DNA of 64,000 nt from JAEUHZ01 sp964552795 (GTDB taxonomy: Bacteria; Planctomycetota; UBA1135; GCA-002686595): assembly GCA_964552795.1 (NCBI GenBank), contig CAZKIO010000002.1, positions 124,001-188,000 on the forward strand, in the 5' to 3' direction. Position numbers and translations under genes: made by a program. The notes beneath the pieces were generated by a model that had not been told where the DNA came from, made no database searches, and was given only the letters and a program-made list of their open reading frames with translations. Position 1 is the stretch's first letter. Each line of letters begins with the position of its first letter. Below, piece after piece: positions 7,697-16,143 of this stretch.

Positions 7697-9769
7697 TCAG
7701 CGCGCGCGCACGTCGATCACGGCCGGGATCTCGGAGCCGGGCACCACGCGCACCGTGGCCTCGCTCCCGATCCACGCCGGGCCTTCCGCGCGCAGCGTGT
7801 AGTCGCCAGGCTCGAGCAGCGCCGTGGTCAGGCCGCTCTCGCCGGGGAGCAGCGCGGGATGCTCGGCATCGCCCACGCGCAGAGCGAGCGCCTGCGTGCG
7901 CCCGCCGCCCAGTGGCGTCAGCGTGAAGTGCACGCCGAAGCGACCGCGCCGCGCGCCGCCCTCCGGCGCGAGTTCCTCCAGTCCGGACGGTGGCCGGCCC
8001 ACCAGCGTGCAGCGCACCGTCAGCCGGCCGCCCAGGCGAGGCGCGACCGTCACCGGGGTCTCGGCGCCGGGCTCCACGCGCACGGGCACGCTGCTGCGCC
8101 AGGGAAACCAGTGGCCGCCGAGGGCTTCGACGATCAAGCCGTGCTCGCCGGCCGGCACGTCGTGCAGCACGCCGGACGCGTCCGCTTCGAGCGTCCCGCG
8201 CTCCTCGTCGCGCAGTCCGCTCACGGGCGACGTGAGCACGGCGCACAGGCGCGGCGGCTGCGGCACGGGATCGCCGCCGTACACGAGCCGGATGCGGCCG
8301 GTGCCGCGCGGCGCGGACAGCACGAGCTGCTCCTCGCGGTGCTCGACTCCCTGGCCGAGGAACACGAGCCGTTCGGCGCTCGACACCCCGCGCGCGCGCG
8401 CGCGGATCGCGACGGGCGTCTCGGGGTCGGCGGCGAACGTCGCGACGCCCTCGGCGCCGCGCGTCACGGCGCGGCGAGTCTCGCCCGCCAGCGCGCGGCC
8501 CTCGTCCTCCAGCGACACCTCGGTGCACTCGACGACCGCTCCGGGCACGGGACGGCCCTCGCCGTCGACGACCGTGACGACGATGCGCGGGCTGTGGACC
8601 GTGAGCGTCACGTTCTGCTGTCCAGGCTCCCAGCGCCCCTGCCGCGGCTCGATGACGATCCCCGGGTCGGGCGAGACCAGCGCGTAGTGGTCCGGCCGCA
8701 GCCCGCCGATCGAGAACCGTCCCTGCGCATCGGTCCAGGTCCGTCCGATCGAGAGTCCGTCGCCCAGCTCGGCGAGCGCGATGCGCCCGACCGCCTCGGC
8801 GAGGCCGTTGGGCCGGAACGCCATGTTGCCTTCGAGAGCCCACAGCTCCAGGTGCTGCGCGGGCTGCCCGTCGGCATGGAGCGCGACGCCGCGCAACGGG
8901 TCCCCGCCGCGCAGGGCGAGGTCGCCCAGATCGCGGTCCTGATCCGCCGCGAGGTCCAGGCGCGCGCGGTGCACGCCCACGCCCTCGGCGCGCACGAGCA
9001 GGTGGTAGCCGGCGGCCGAGACGAAACCCAGCGCGAAGCGCCCGCCGGCATCGGCGCGCACCTCGCCGGCCGGGATCAGCTCGGCGGAACCGCCCGACGG
9101 TCCGCGCACGAACAGCGCGGCGGTGGCGCGCGCGACGGGCCGGCCCTCGTCGTCCACCGCACGGCCGCGCAGCGCCGATCCGGGCACGAGGTAGAGGTCG
9201 ATCGCGACGCGCGCGGAGTCGAACGAGTCCTCGATCCGGCGCTGCGTCGTCAGCGGCTGGAAGCCCGCGGCGTCCGCGCGCGCGACGACGAAGACCCCGG
9301 CCAGCTCCAGGGGCGATCGCGCGTCGAGCGCGGGCAGCGCGAGGCGCCATGCGCCGTCCGCCGCGCTGCGCGCCTCGCCCAGCGGCGTCTCGTCGCCGTC
9401 GACGGTGCGCAGCGCGAGGCTCACCGTCGCCGCGCCCAGCGGCGGACCGCCCCGCGCGTGCACGCTGCCGGCGGCGTGCCAGCGCGCTTCGACCTCGACC
9501 GCCGGGTCCGCGGGCGCCGGCACGGACGCCGTGGCGGCGGGCGCGCCGCCGCGCGCAGGCTCACCGGGAGCGGCGAGTCCCGGATCCGCAGGCTCGTCCG
9601 GCGCGCGCGGGCCGGAGGGGACCGCGGGCGGGGTGCGCTCGACCGGTGCGGGCCGCAGACGCTGCCACTGGAATGCCAGGATCACGGCCGTCGCCAGGGC
9701 GACGATCGCGAGGAACAACCGCACCGGATGCACGCGCGGCGAGGGCGAGGGGTTCATGGAATCGGACAA
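7697..9769 (-). CDS. membrane-anchored protein with carboxypeptidase-regulatory-like repeats
   Basis: 690 aa. Residues about 16-36 form one membrane helix (LFLAIVALATAVILAFQW), followed by a long Pro/Ala linker. The rest is a series of roughly 80-100 aa beta-sandwich units of carboxypeptidase-regulatory type, recognisable from strings such as GRAVDDEGRPVARATAALFV, TVVDGEGRPVPGAVVECTEV and the final DYTLRAEGPAWIGSEATVRV. Such domains act in adhesion, carbohydrate binding or as structural spacers. No catalytic site is seen. It is the third gene of a minus-strand set, 9 bases after the lipoprotein gene at 9779-10600. Confidence 0.75.
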   Translation of the reverse strand: MSDSMNPSPSPRVHPVRLFLAIVALATAVILAFQWQRLRPAPVERTPPAVPSGPRAPDEPADPGLAAPGEPARGGAPAATASVPAPADPAVEVEARWHAAGSVHARGGPPLGAATVSLALRTVDGDETPLGEARSAADGAWRLALPALDARSPLELAGVFVVARADAAGFQPLTTQRRIEDSFDSARVAIDLYLVPGSALRGRAVDDEGRPVARATAALFVRGPSGGSAELIPAGEVRADAGGRFALGFVSAAGYHLLVRAEGVGVHRARLDLAADQDRDLGDLALRGGDPLRGVALHADGQPAQHLELWALEGNMAFRPNGLAEAVGRIALAELGDGLSIGRTWTDAQGRFSIGGLRPDHYALVSPDPGIVIEPRQGRWEPGQQNVTLTVHSPRIVVTVVDGEGRPVPGAVVECTEVSLEDEGRALAGETRRAVTRGAEGVATFAADPETPVAIRARARGVSSAERLVFLGQGVEHREEQLVLSAPRGTGRIRLVYGGDPVPQPPRLCAVLTSPVSGLRDEERGTLEADASGVLHDVPAGEHGLIVEALGGHWFPWRSSVPVRVEPGAETPVTVAPRLGGRLTVRCTLVGRPPSGLEELAPEGGARRGRFGVHFTLTPLGGGRTQALALRVGDAEHPALLPGESGLTTALLEPGDYTLRAEGPAWIGSEATVRVVPGSEIPAVIDVRAR

Positions 9770-9778
9770 GGACGGCGT

Positions 9779-10600
9779 TCAGCCCCCGGGCTTCCCTGGA
9801 AGACGGAGGAGGTGCTCCAGCGACGCGGCCTCGTTGGCCCGGTCCTGGGCGCTGGCCTCGGCGCGGTACAGGCACGGCACGCCCGCGCGCTCGGAAAGCG
9901 CCTGCGCCGCGCGCGTCTGGGCCCATTCGAGTTCCTCCAGGGTCGGCTCCGCGCGCGTCCAGGAGGGCCGGGGCGACTGCGCGCGGGTGCCTTCGCGCAG
10001 GACCTCCAGCAGGAAGGGCTGCACCGCGCGGCTCTCGAGACGCAGCGCGCTGGCGGCGCACTCGACGCGCACGCACAGGTGCGGGTGCGGCCGGTCGCCG
10101 CGCGCGAGGCGCTCGAGGCGCGAGGCCGCCGGAGCGCGCAGGTGCGCAGGCACGTCGGCCAACGCGGCCGCGGCCACGATCTCCGCGGCCGGAAACCGAT
10201 CCGCGCGCCGCGGCGTGCGCGCCTCCAGGCGGCGCAGCAGGGTCTCGTACGCCTGCGGATCCGCGCTGCGCGCGAGGAGCAACGCGGCGCGCACCGCGCG
10301 GTCGTCGTCGTGCAGCAGCCCGGCCGAGAAGTCCGCCAGAGCCTCGGGGGCGAGCCGCGCGGGCTGACCGGCGGGATTCCAGCGCTCGAGCGCGGCCTCG
10401 AAGTCCTCGCGGCGCGCGTCGGCCCAGCCGGCGGGGGCGGCCAGCTCGGGCAGAGCGTCGCGCCGCACGGCCGGCGCGCGGTCCGCTGGCACGGCCGGCC
10501 CGGGCCAGTCGACGAGCGAGGGCGGCGGCGCGGTCGGCACGCGCGCCTTGCAGGCCGCACCGGCGATGCACGCGAGGACGGCGAGGCACGCGGGGCGCAT
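9779..10600 (-). CDS. HEAT-like repeat lipoprotein
   Basis: 273 aa from ATG at 10600. The leader MRPACLAVLACIAGAACKAR ends in a lipobox-like cysteine, so export and lipidation are likely. The mature part is alpha-helical with repeated leucine/alanine-rich segments (AVRAALLLARSADPQAYETL and similar) resembling HEAT/armadillo repeats, which usually bind proteins. The reading frame stays open far upstream, but that stretch lies opposite the large gene at 10654-13833, so ATG 10600 is the sensible start. A TAACCT hexamer (10608-10613, minus) sits seven bases before the ATG, suggesting a leaderless transcript. The carboxypeptidase-regulatory protein follows 9 bases later. Confidence 0.7.
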   Translation of the reverse strand: MRPACLAVLACIAGAACKARVPTAPPPSLVDWPGPAVPADRAPAVRRDALPELAAPAGWADARREDFEAALERWNPAGQPARLAPEALADFSAGLLHDDDRAVRAALLLARSADPQAYETLLRRLEARTPRRADRFPAAEIVAAAALADVPAHLRAPAASRLERLARGDRPHPHLCVRVECAASALRLESRAVQPFLLEVLREGTRAQSPRPSWTRAEPTLEELEWAQTRAAQALSERAGVPCLYRAEASAQDRANEAASLEHLLRLPGKPGG

Positions 10601-10607
10601 GGCGGCG

Positions 10608-10613
10608 AGGTTA
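10608..10613 (-). promoter_or_regulatory. Putative -10 for a near-leaderless transcript of the HEAT-like lipoprotein
   Basis: TAACCT on the minus strand, seven bases before the ATG at 10600. At normal -10 to start distance, transcription would begin at or beside the A of the ATG. The same arrangement is seen before other genes in this window. Confidence 0.4.
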
Positions 10614-10653
10614 GCCTCCAGCCGCGCGCGTCTCCATCGGACGCGGTGCGGGA

Positions 10654-13600
10654 TCAGGGCGTGTACGAGCGCAGGCCGCGAGCGTCGGAGATCCACAGCC
10701 GGCCGTGGGGGATCGTCACGTTCGGTGCCTCCCAGGCCATGTAGTTCCAATCGCCCTCGCGCCGCACGGTCGCGCGCATCTGGGTGCGCGCGCCGGCCGC
10801 GTCCTTCTCGTCCTTCACGGTCGCGTCGAGCACGTAGGCCTCCGCTTCGACCCGGACGGTGTAGGGCCCCCAGGGCGAATCGAAGCGCGAGGCCGCGGTC
10901 GACCGCCGGCGCAGGATCGAGAGCCCCGACTCGGCCGCCGGCGCGGGTGCGTTCTGCACGGGTTCGGCCTGCACGACGGCGTCGGCGGCGTCCTCGACGA
11001 CGAGCTCGGGCAGGAGCCGCGTGCTCCATTCGTAGCGCTGGCCGTTGCGGAAACGCACCGTCACGCCGTCGGTCGTGACCTCGGGACCGGCGACCGGGGG
11101 CGCGCCCGCGCTCCACGGTCCCTCCATCGCTCCCGAGGAGGCGTCGACGATCCAGACCTCGCCGTCCTCGCTGACGACCAGCAGGTGGCCCGGACGCCGG
11201 GGCAGGAACACGGGCGCGCGACCGATCCCGGCCAGCGATCCGGTCGAACGCTGCCAGACGACCTGGTGCGCGCGTCCGACGCGCGCGATCTTCCCCGCGC
11301 GGTCGCACACGATGTGATCTTCGCCGGCGGCCACCGGCGGCGCCTCCACGCGGCCCTGCGTGAGCCAGGCACGCTCGGGGATGCGCGAGAGCGTCAAGAC
11401 CTGGTCGGCGGGCTCCGCGACGCGCACGTCGACGGGTTCGTGGCCCTTGAGCTCCAGCGTGAACGTGACGACTTCCTTCCACTCGCTCTCGACGGTGAAG
11501 GGCGTCACGCGCTCGGTCCCGTCGGGGAAGCGCGCACGCGCGCCGGGGGGGATGCTGGTCACGCGCCAGGGCAGGAGCCAGGCCTCCGCGTTCTGGAGCG
11601 TGCCCTTGAGCCGCGCGTGAGCCTGCTTGTGCTGGCCGGCGCGCGCCAGATCCGCGGCTTCGGAGAGCGCGGCGCAGCTCTCCTCGACCACGCGGATCTC
11701 GCGTGCGAACAGCCCGGCCAGGCGTCCGCTGGGGTCGGTCTCCACCAGGCGCTGGTAGGCCTCGCGCGCGCGCACGAAGTCGCCCGCCTTGGTGTGCGCG
11801 CGCGCCGTGTTGACCAGCACGTCCTGGCGCGCGAGGTTCTCGCGTTCGGCGCGCCGCGCACGGTCCTGGCCGCGCTGTTCGTCCCGCGCGGCGACCTGGG
11901 CGATCAGCCTGGCGAGGCGCTCCGCGAAGCGGCGCGGCTGCTCGTCCTCGGTGCCCGCGGTCATTTCGGCCAAGGCCTGCAGGCTGGCCGTGAGGCGCTG
12001 CTCGGCGCGCAACTGGTCCTGCGAATCGAGGACTTCGCGGCCCAGGGCCTCGACCTGCGTCTCCAGCCGCGCCGCGAGACCGTTGTAGAGGTCGCTCACC
12101 AGGGGGAGCGCCTGCTCGCCGGCCTCGCGGGAGGGCGGCGGCGGCAGGTCGATCAGGCGGCGCAGGCCCAGCAGCGGATCACCGACGGTGCACTCGACGG
12201 CGGCGGCGTTGTAGCGGTCGGTCCAGGCCGTGCGGATCGCCAGCTCCTGCAGCCGCAGGCGGCTCTCGAGTTCCGAGCGCAGCGCCTGGATGGTCCCGGA
12301 GTTGTCGTCCGGGAACGATTCGCGCAAGAGCGCCAGGGCGGCGCGCGGATCGGGCGACAGCGCGTTGATCTCCTGGATGCGCTCGCGCTGCGCGGCGCCG
12401 CTGCGGTACTGCACCAGCGCCCCCGTCGCGAGCGCGGCGATCACGGCGAAACCCACGAGCGAGTGCTTGTGCAGCAGCGAGCGCCGCACGGTCTGCGCGC
12501 GCGCCCGCATGAACAGGCGGCGGCCTTCGCGGTGCTCGGGCAGAACCTGGACGAACTGCCGCAGCACGGGTAGCGCGAGGTCGGCGCGCTTGGCGTCGAT
12601 CATCGTGCGCAGCGCGTCGAGCAGGAACTCGTCGGCCTCGGCGACGATGCCCGCCTGGAGCATGCACTGCCCGATCTCGATGCGCACCGTCGCACCGTCC
12701 GGCGCGCGTTGCATCGCAATGCGCGCGTAGGACGCGGCGCCGGACCGGCGTCCGTCCTTCAGCAGCGTACGGCACTGTACCAGCAGGTCGCGCACCGAGG
12801 GCACGGCCGGGTCGCCCGAGGCGCGCAGCAGCCAGTTCGTGTGCCGCAGCTGCGTGATCGGATCGCCCGGCCGCGCCGTGGCGTACTGCCGCCAGCGTTG
12901 CAGCGACTCCTGAGGTGCGCGGCGCGAGTAGTCGAGGCGTCGCAGGAAGCTGCGCGCCTGCCGTGCCGGCAGCTCCAGCAACACCGGCTGCAGGCGGCCC
13001 TCGACCCATTCGTGTTCGAACAACTGCGCGTCGACGTCGGCCATGGGGCCGCCGGGAGCGACCGCCAGCCACGAGCGCAGCCGCGAGACGGCGCGGTCGC
13101 GGTTGCCCGACAGGAGCTCCTGCTGGACGAGGTAGAGCAGTTCCTCGGGGGTCGAGAAGCGCAGCGCCCCGCGCCGCAACTCCCCGAGCGCGTTGTTGCG
13201 CGTCTGGCGCAGCGTCCAGCCCAGCCGGTCCGCGATCTCCTGCAGCGTGGAGGTGCCGTCGCACTCCTGGTGCAGGCGCTCGATGTCGCCCTTGCCAGGC
13301 GCGGCGTCCAGCCGCTGCAGGACGGCATGCTCGCACTCGGGCCAGTGGACCGTGCCGTCGCCGCCCTCGTCCTGGAGTCGCGCGAACTCCAGCAGCGTGG
13401 CCTCGATCGACATCGGCTCGGTCCACACCGAGCTGCGCGAGGGACCGCTCTGCTCCAGCCCGGGTTCGTCGGCGCGCAGGCCGCTGCCCTCGGGCCGCGT
13501 CGGCACGCTGCCCGGCGCGAACCGAAAGTGCACGCCCTCGGAGTCGAGCAGCCGGTAGAGGGTCTCGGTGCGCCGCGCGCGCGCGATCTCCTCCATGTGC

Positions 13601-13833
13601 AGCGCGTCGACGAGGTCGTCTCCGCGTCCGCTCCAGGCGTTGCGCGCGATCCGGCGCCAGATCTCGGGATCCTCGTCCGGCTCCGGCAGCAGGTGCAGCC
13701 GGCCGTCCTTGATGCCGATGCTGGCCTTGAGGCCCCCGCGCGTGTGGAGCGTCAGCACGCCGGGCCGGCCGCGAGCGAGGCTCTGCAGCAGGTCCGCCAG
13801 GCCGATACCCCCGACGTCGCCTTGGAAGCTCAT
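10654..13833 (-). CDS. large DUF4388/PEGA/PQQ-like membrane protein
   Basis: 1059 aa. Domains in order: DUF4388 (PATAN-type) at about residues 1-130, beginning MSFQGDVGGIGLADLLQSLA, typical of bacterial two-component and gliding proteins; a helical region with TPR-like features; a single membrane helix at about 457-475 (LVGFAVIAALATGALVQY); a coiled-coil/TPR section; a PEGA-type beta domain at about 755-815 (VTSIPPGARARFPDGTERV); and a PQQ-like beta-propeller segment at about 860-930 (HLLVVSEDGEVWIVDAS). The cytoplasmic DUF4388 half and the PEGA/PQQ half would sit on opposite membrane faces, fitting a signalling or scaffold role. It is upstream of the lipoprotein and carboxypeptidase-regulatory genes on the same strand. 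Confidence 0.8.
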   Translation of the reverse strand: MSFQGDVGGIGLADLLQSLARGRPGVLTLHTRGGLKASIGIKDGRLHLLPEPDEDPEIWRRIARNAWSGRGDDLVDALHMEEIARARRTETLYRLLDSEGVHFRFAPGSVPTRPEGSGLRADEPGLEQSGPSRSSVWTEPMSIEATLLEFARLQDEGGDGTVHWPECEHAVLQRLDAAPGKGDIERLHQECDGTSTLQEIADRLGWTLRQTRNNALGELRRGALRFSTPEELLYLVQQELLSGNRDRAVSRLRSWLAVAPGGPMADVDAQLFEHEWVEGRLQPVLLELPARQARSFLRRLDYSRRAPQESLQRWRQYATARPGDPITQLRHTNWLLRASGDPAVPSVRDLLVQCRTLLKDGRRSGAASYARIAMQRAPDGATVRIEIGQCMLQAGIVAEADEFLLDALRTMIDAKRADLALPVLRQFVQVLPEHREGRRLFMRARAQTVRRSLLHKHSLVGFAVIAALATGALVQYRSGAAQRERIQEINALSPDPRAALALLRESFPDDNSGTIQALRSELESRLRLQELAIRTAWTDRYNAAAVECTVGDPLLGLRRLIDLPPPPSREAGEQALPLVSDLYNGLAARLETQVEALGREVLDSQDQLRAEQRLTASLQALAEMTAGTEDEQPRRFAERLARLIAQVAARDEQRGQDRARRAERENLARQDVLVNTARAHTKAGDFVRAREAYQRLVETDPSGRLAGLFAREIRVVEESCAALSEAADLARAGQHKQAHARLKGTLQNAEAWLLPWRVTSIPPGARARFPDGTERVTPFTVESEWKEVVTFTLELKGHEPVDVRVAEPADQVLTLSRIPERAWLTQGRVEAPPVAAGEDHIVCDRAGKIARVGRAHQVVWQRSTGSLAGIGRAPVFLPRRPGHLLVVSEDGEVWIVDASSGAMEGPWSAGAPPVAGPEVTTDGVTVRFRNGQRYEWSTRLLPELVVEDAADAVVQAEPVQNAPAPAAESGLSILRRRSTAASRFDSPWGPYTVRVEAEAYVLDATVKDEKDAAGARTQMRATVRREGDWNYMAWEAPNVTIPHGRLWISDARGLRSYTP

Positions 13834-13883
13834 GGGACCCGCGGGCTATCGGCCGGCGCGCGGCGCGGAAATGAGGTCGCGCC

Positions 13884-14477
13884 TCAGGAAAGCAGGCGGC
13901 GCAAGCGGTCCAGATCGTCCGGCGTGTCCAGGTCGTCGTGGATCCGGATCGAATCCACGGCCGTTTCCAGGAGCGGGTGAGCGCGGCCGCGCAGCCGACG
14001 CAGCGGAAGATCTTTCCCTGCCCCGGCGAGGTCCGGCGCGAGGCCCCGGCCGATCACGATCGGATGGCCGTGCCGGCGGCCGCCCGCGTGCGTGCAGGGC
14101 GCGAGCCATCCGCGCGGCGGCGCGCCCGCGGCGCACCACGCGGCATCGAGCTCCGCGAACACATTGGCGGGCACGAGCGGCACATCGACCGGTGCGATGC
14201 ACAGGTCGAGGCCCGGCCGCAGGCGCGCCGCGAGCGCCACGCCGCTCGTGCGGCCCGACCGCCAGTCCGCGTTGAACGCCAGCTCGACACCAACCGCGGC
14301 GGCGGCGATCGCGTCGTGGTCGGCGCCGGTCACGACGAGCGGGGGCACGGCGTCGAACACCGCCCCCGCGGCGCACAGGCGTTCGATCGGCGTGCGCCCC
14401 GCGAGGTCGACCAGCGCCTTGCAGGCGCCCAGCCGCTCGCTCGCGCCGGCGGCCAGCACGACGAGCGCGACGCTCAT
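13884..14477 (-). CDS. MocA/MobA-like nucleotidyltransferase
   Basis: 197 aa. The N-terminus LVVLAAGASERLGACKALVD carries the LAAG-x-S-x-R-x-G-x-x-K nucleotide-binding motif of the MobA/MocA family, and CIAPVDVPLVP is the metal-binding DxP segment. Members attach CMP or GMP to molybdenum cofactor or activate other small molecules. A MocA-type role is the nearest guess but there are no other cofactor genes here. ATG at 14477 overlaps the stop of the ThiF-like gene by four bases (ATGA), so translation is probably coupled. Length is normal for the family. Confidence 0.8.
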   Translation of the reverse strand: MSVALVVLAAGASERLGACKALVDLAGRTPIERLCAAGAVFDAVPPLVVTGADHDAIAAAAVGVELAFNADWRSGRTSGVALAARLRPGLDLCIAPVDVPLVPANVFAELDAAWCAAGAPPRGWLAPCTHAGGRRHGHPIVIGRGLAPDLAGAGKDLPLRRLRGRAHPLLETAVDSIRIHDDLDTPDDLDRLRRLLS

Positions 14478-15496
14478 GCGCCGACGTAGCGGTCGTACAG
14501 GGCGAGCGCGCGGTCGGTGTCCTCGGTGCCCTCGACCAGGGCGCGTCCGTCGGCGAACACGGTGAAACGCTCCTCGCCGACGGCGAAGCGCAGGATCGCG
14601 CCCTGGCGGCGCACGTCGCGCGCCAGGCCTGCGATCTGCTGCTCGAGGCGGTCGAGGTCGGGGCGCGCGCGCGCCGCGCGGACCTGCACCGTGCGCCGGC
14701 CGCACAGGCTCACCGCGCGCTGCGTGCGCGCCGCGTGCAGGAACGCGAACTCGCGGCGCGCACAGCACGGGCAGTCCGGCGCGCGCGCGATGCGCACCTC
14801 GCGCACCCGCCCGTCCCAGGCGTCGACGTCGAGGAGGCGCGCTTGCGGCGCGGTCTCGCCGGCCAGGATGCGCAGCGCGAGGCCCGCCTGCAGCGACGCG
14901 ATCAACGCGACGGCCGGCTGCAGGACGCCGGCGGTCTCGCACGTGGGCAGCACGCCGGGCGGCGGAGGCTCGGGGAACACGCAGCGCAGGCACGGCCCGA
15001 CGGCGGGCAGCACCGGCAGGACGAGGCCGCCCGAGCCGACGACGCCGGCATACACCCACGGCAGCCCCGTCTGGACGCAGAAGTCGTTGAGCAGGTAGCG
15101 CGTCTCGAGGTTGTCGGTGCCGTCGAGCACCAGCGCGACGCCGCGGGCGAAGTCGGCCAGGTTGTCGGCGTCCAGGTGCGCCGCATGCGCCTCGATGCGC
15201 GTCGGCCCGCCGATGCGCAGCAGCGTCTCGCGGGCGGCCTCGGCCTTCAGCGCGCCGGCCGCGGCGTGCCGCTCCTCGAACAGGACCTGCCGCGGCAGGT
15301 TGGACTCCTCGACCACGTCGCGGTCGACGAGGACGAGACGGCCCACGCCGCTGCGCGTCAGGGACTGCGCGATCGAACCGCCCAGCGCTCCGCAGCCCAC
15401 GACCAGGACGGCCGACGCCTCGAGGCGCTCCTGTCCGCGCGGGCCCAGCGGCGCGAAGCGGACCTGGCGTTCGAACCGTCGCGCGTGGCCGCTCAC
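14474..15496 (-). CDS. ThiF/MoeB/HesA-family E1-like adenylyltransferase
   Basis: 340 aa from GTG at 15496. The Rossmann core begins VLVVGCGALGGSIAQSL, followed by DRDVVEESNLPRQ, the ATP-binding arginine motif. The thioester-type cysteine is in PTCETAGVLQP. CLRC and CPCC supply a zinc site. The C-terminal FTVFADGRALVEGTEDTDRA with a final LYDRYVGA is the tail found on many MoeB/ThiF proteins. The enzyme should adenylate the C-terminus of a ubiquitin-like sulfur carrier (MoaD/ThiS type), but none is visible nearby. It is coupled at both ends: GTGA overlap with the zinc-ribbon gene and ATGA overlap with the MocA-like gene. Confidence 0.88.
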   Translation of the reverse strand: MSGHARRFERQVRFAPLGPRGQERLEASAVLVVGCGALGGSIAQSLTRSGVGRLVLVDRDVVEESNLPRQVLFEERHAAAGALKAEAARETLLRIGGPTRIEAHAAHLDADNLADFARGVALVLDGTDNLETRYLLNDFCVQTGLPWVYAGVVGSGGLVLPVLPAVGPCLRCVFPEPPPPGVLPTCETAGVLQPAVALIASLQAGLALRILAGETAPQARLLDVDAWDGRVREVRIARAPDCPCCARREFAFLHAARTQRAVSLCGRRTVQVRAARARPDLDRLEQQIAGLARDVRRQGAILRFAVGEERFTVFADGRALVEGTEDTDRALALYDRYVGA

Positions 15497-15891
15497 GCCG
15501 CGCCTCCGTCGCGCGCGACCAGCATCCACGCCAGGGCGACCGCCGCCGCCAGCACCAGCACCGCCAGAGCGAACAGCGGCAGCAGCGCGCGTGCGTCGCT
15601 GCGCGGCGGCCGGTCGATCTCGACCCAGTTGAAGTAGCGCCGTGCGTCGCCCTCGATCGTGGCGCGGCAATGGGGGCAGCGCTCTCCCTGGTGGTCGAGG
15701 GGGATCACGCCGTCGCACTGCATGCAGTAGAAGTTGCGCGCTCCGCCGCCCTGCGCGACACCCGGGGCGCGGCTGCGCTCGCGGTAGTAGTCGAGGGCTT
15801 CCTGGTTCTCCCCGGCGCGGGCGCGGGACCAGTGGTGGTCGCCCATGTTGCCGAAGCTCTTGGGCGGGGGGCGGGGATCGGGCGTGCTCAC
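15493..15891 (-). CDS. zinc-ribbon protein with C-terminal membrane anchor
   Basis: 132 aa. A Pro/Arg-rich N-terminus leads to CMQC at about residue 56 and CPHC about 14 residues later, a four-cysteine zinc ribbon. After a hydrophilic linker, residues about 103-126 form one membrane helix (LPLFALAVLVLAAAVALAWM), so this is a tail-anchored protein with its metal site in the cytoplasm. Start is GTG at 15891, with TAGTGT six bases before it (leaderless-type). Its stop overlaps the start of the ThiF-like gene, implying a functional link, perhaps recruiting the E1-like enzyme to the membrane. That role is inference. Confidence 0.65.
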   Translation of the reverse strand: MSTPDPRPPPKSFGNMGDHHWSRARAGENQEALDYYRERSRAPGVAQGGGARNFYCMQCDGVIPLDHQGERCPHCRATIEGDARRYFNWVEIDRPPRSDARALLPLFALAVLVLAAAVALAWMLVARDGGAA

Positions 15892-15897
15892 GCCCCC

Positions 15898-15903
15898 ACA
15901 CTA
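15898..15903 (-). promoter_or_regulatory. Putative -10 for a leaderless zinc-ribbon/ThiF/MocA operon
   Basis: TAGTGT on the minus strand lies exactly six bases before the GTG at 15891, placing the likely transcription start on the start codon. The identical hexamer with identical spacing precedes the ECF sigma gene at 37687. Confidence 0.45.
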
Positions 15904-15921
15904 ACCCCGCCGCGTCCGGCA

Positions 15922-15950
15922 TTGACTTCCCGCGGCGCGGCGACGATCCT
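15922..15950 (+). promoter_or_regulatory. Putative promoter of tRNA-His
   Basis: TTGACT (15922-15927) matches the -35 consensus at five of six positions. After a 17-base spacer, GATCCT (15945-15950) is a weak -10. The tRNA begins 65 bases downstream. The spacing is ideal but the -10 is poor. Confidence 0.35.
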
Positions 15951-16015
15951 CTTGCGCCCCTCAGGCGATGCCAGCCGGAGGGGGACGGGCGGCCGCGCGC
16001 CTCCCGGCATCGGAC

Positions 16016-16093
16016 GGTGGTTGTAGCTCAGTCGGTTAGAGCACCAGGTTGTGGTCCTGGGGGTCGGGGGTTCGAATCCCCTCAGCCACCCCA
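16016..16093 (+). tRNA. tRNA-His (GTG), with encoded G-1 and CCA
   Basis: A complete cloverleaf can be drawn. The acceptor stem is GTGGTTG (16017-16023) pairing with CAGCCAC (16083-16089). The anticodon stem CCAGG/CCTGG encloses loop TTGTGGT, giving anticodon GTG (histidine). The T arm contains TTCGAAT. The extra 5' G (G-1, 16016) pairs with C73 (16090), the identity feature of tRNA-His, and CCA is encoded at 16091-16093. Confidence 0.97.
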
Positions 16094-16143
16094 AACACCC
16101 GCGCGCCGCGCGTGCGGGACGGCGGGGCGAGCGCCGCGGGCGT

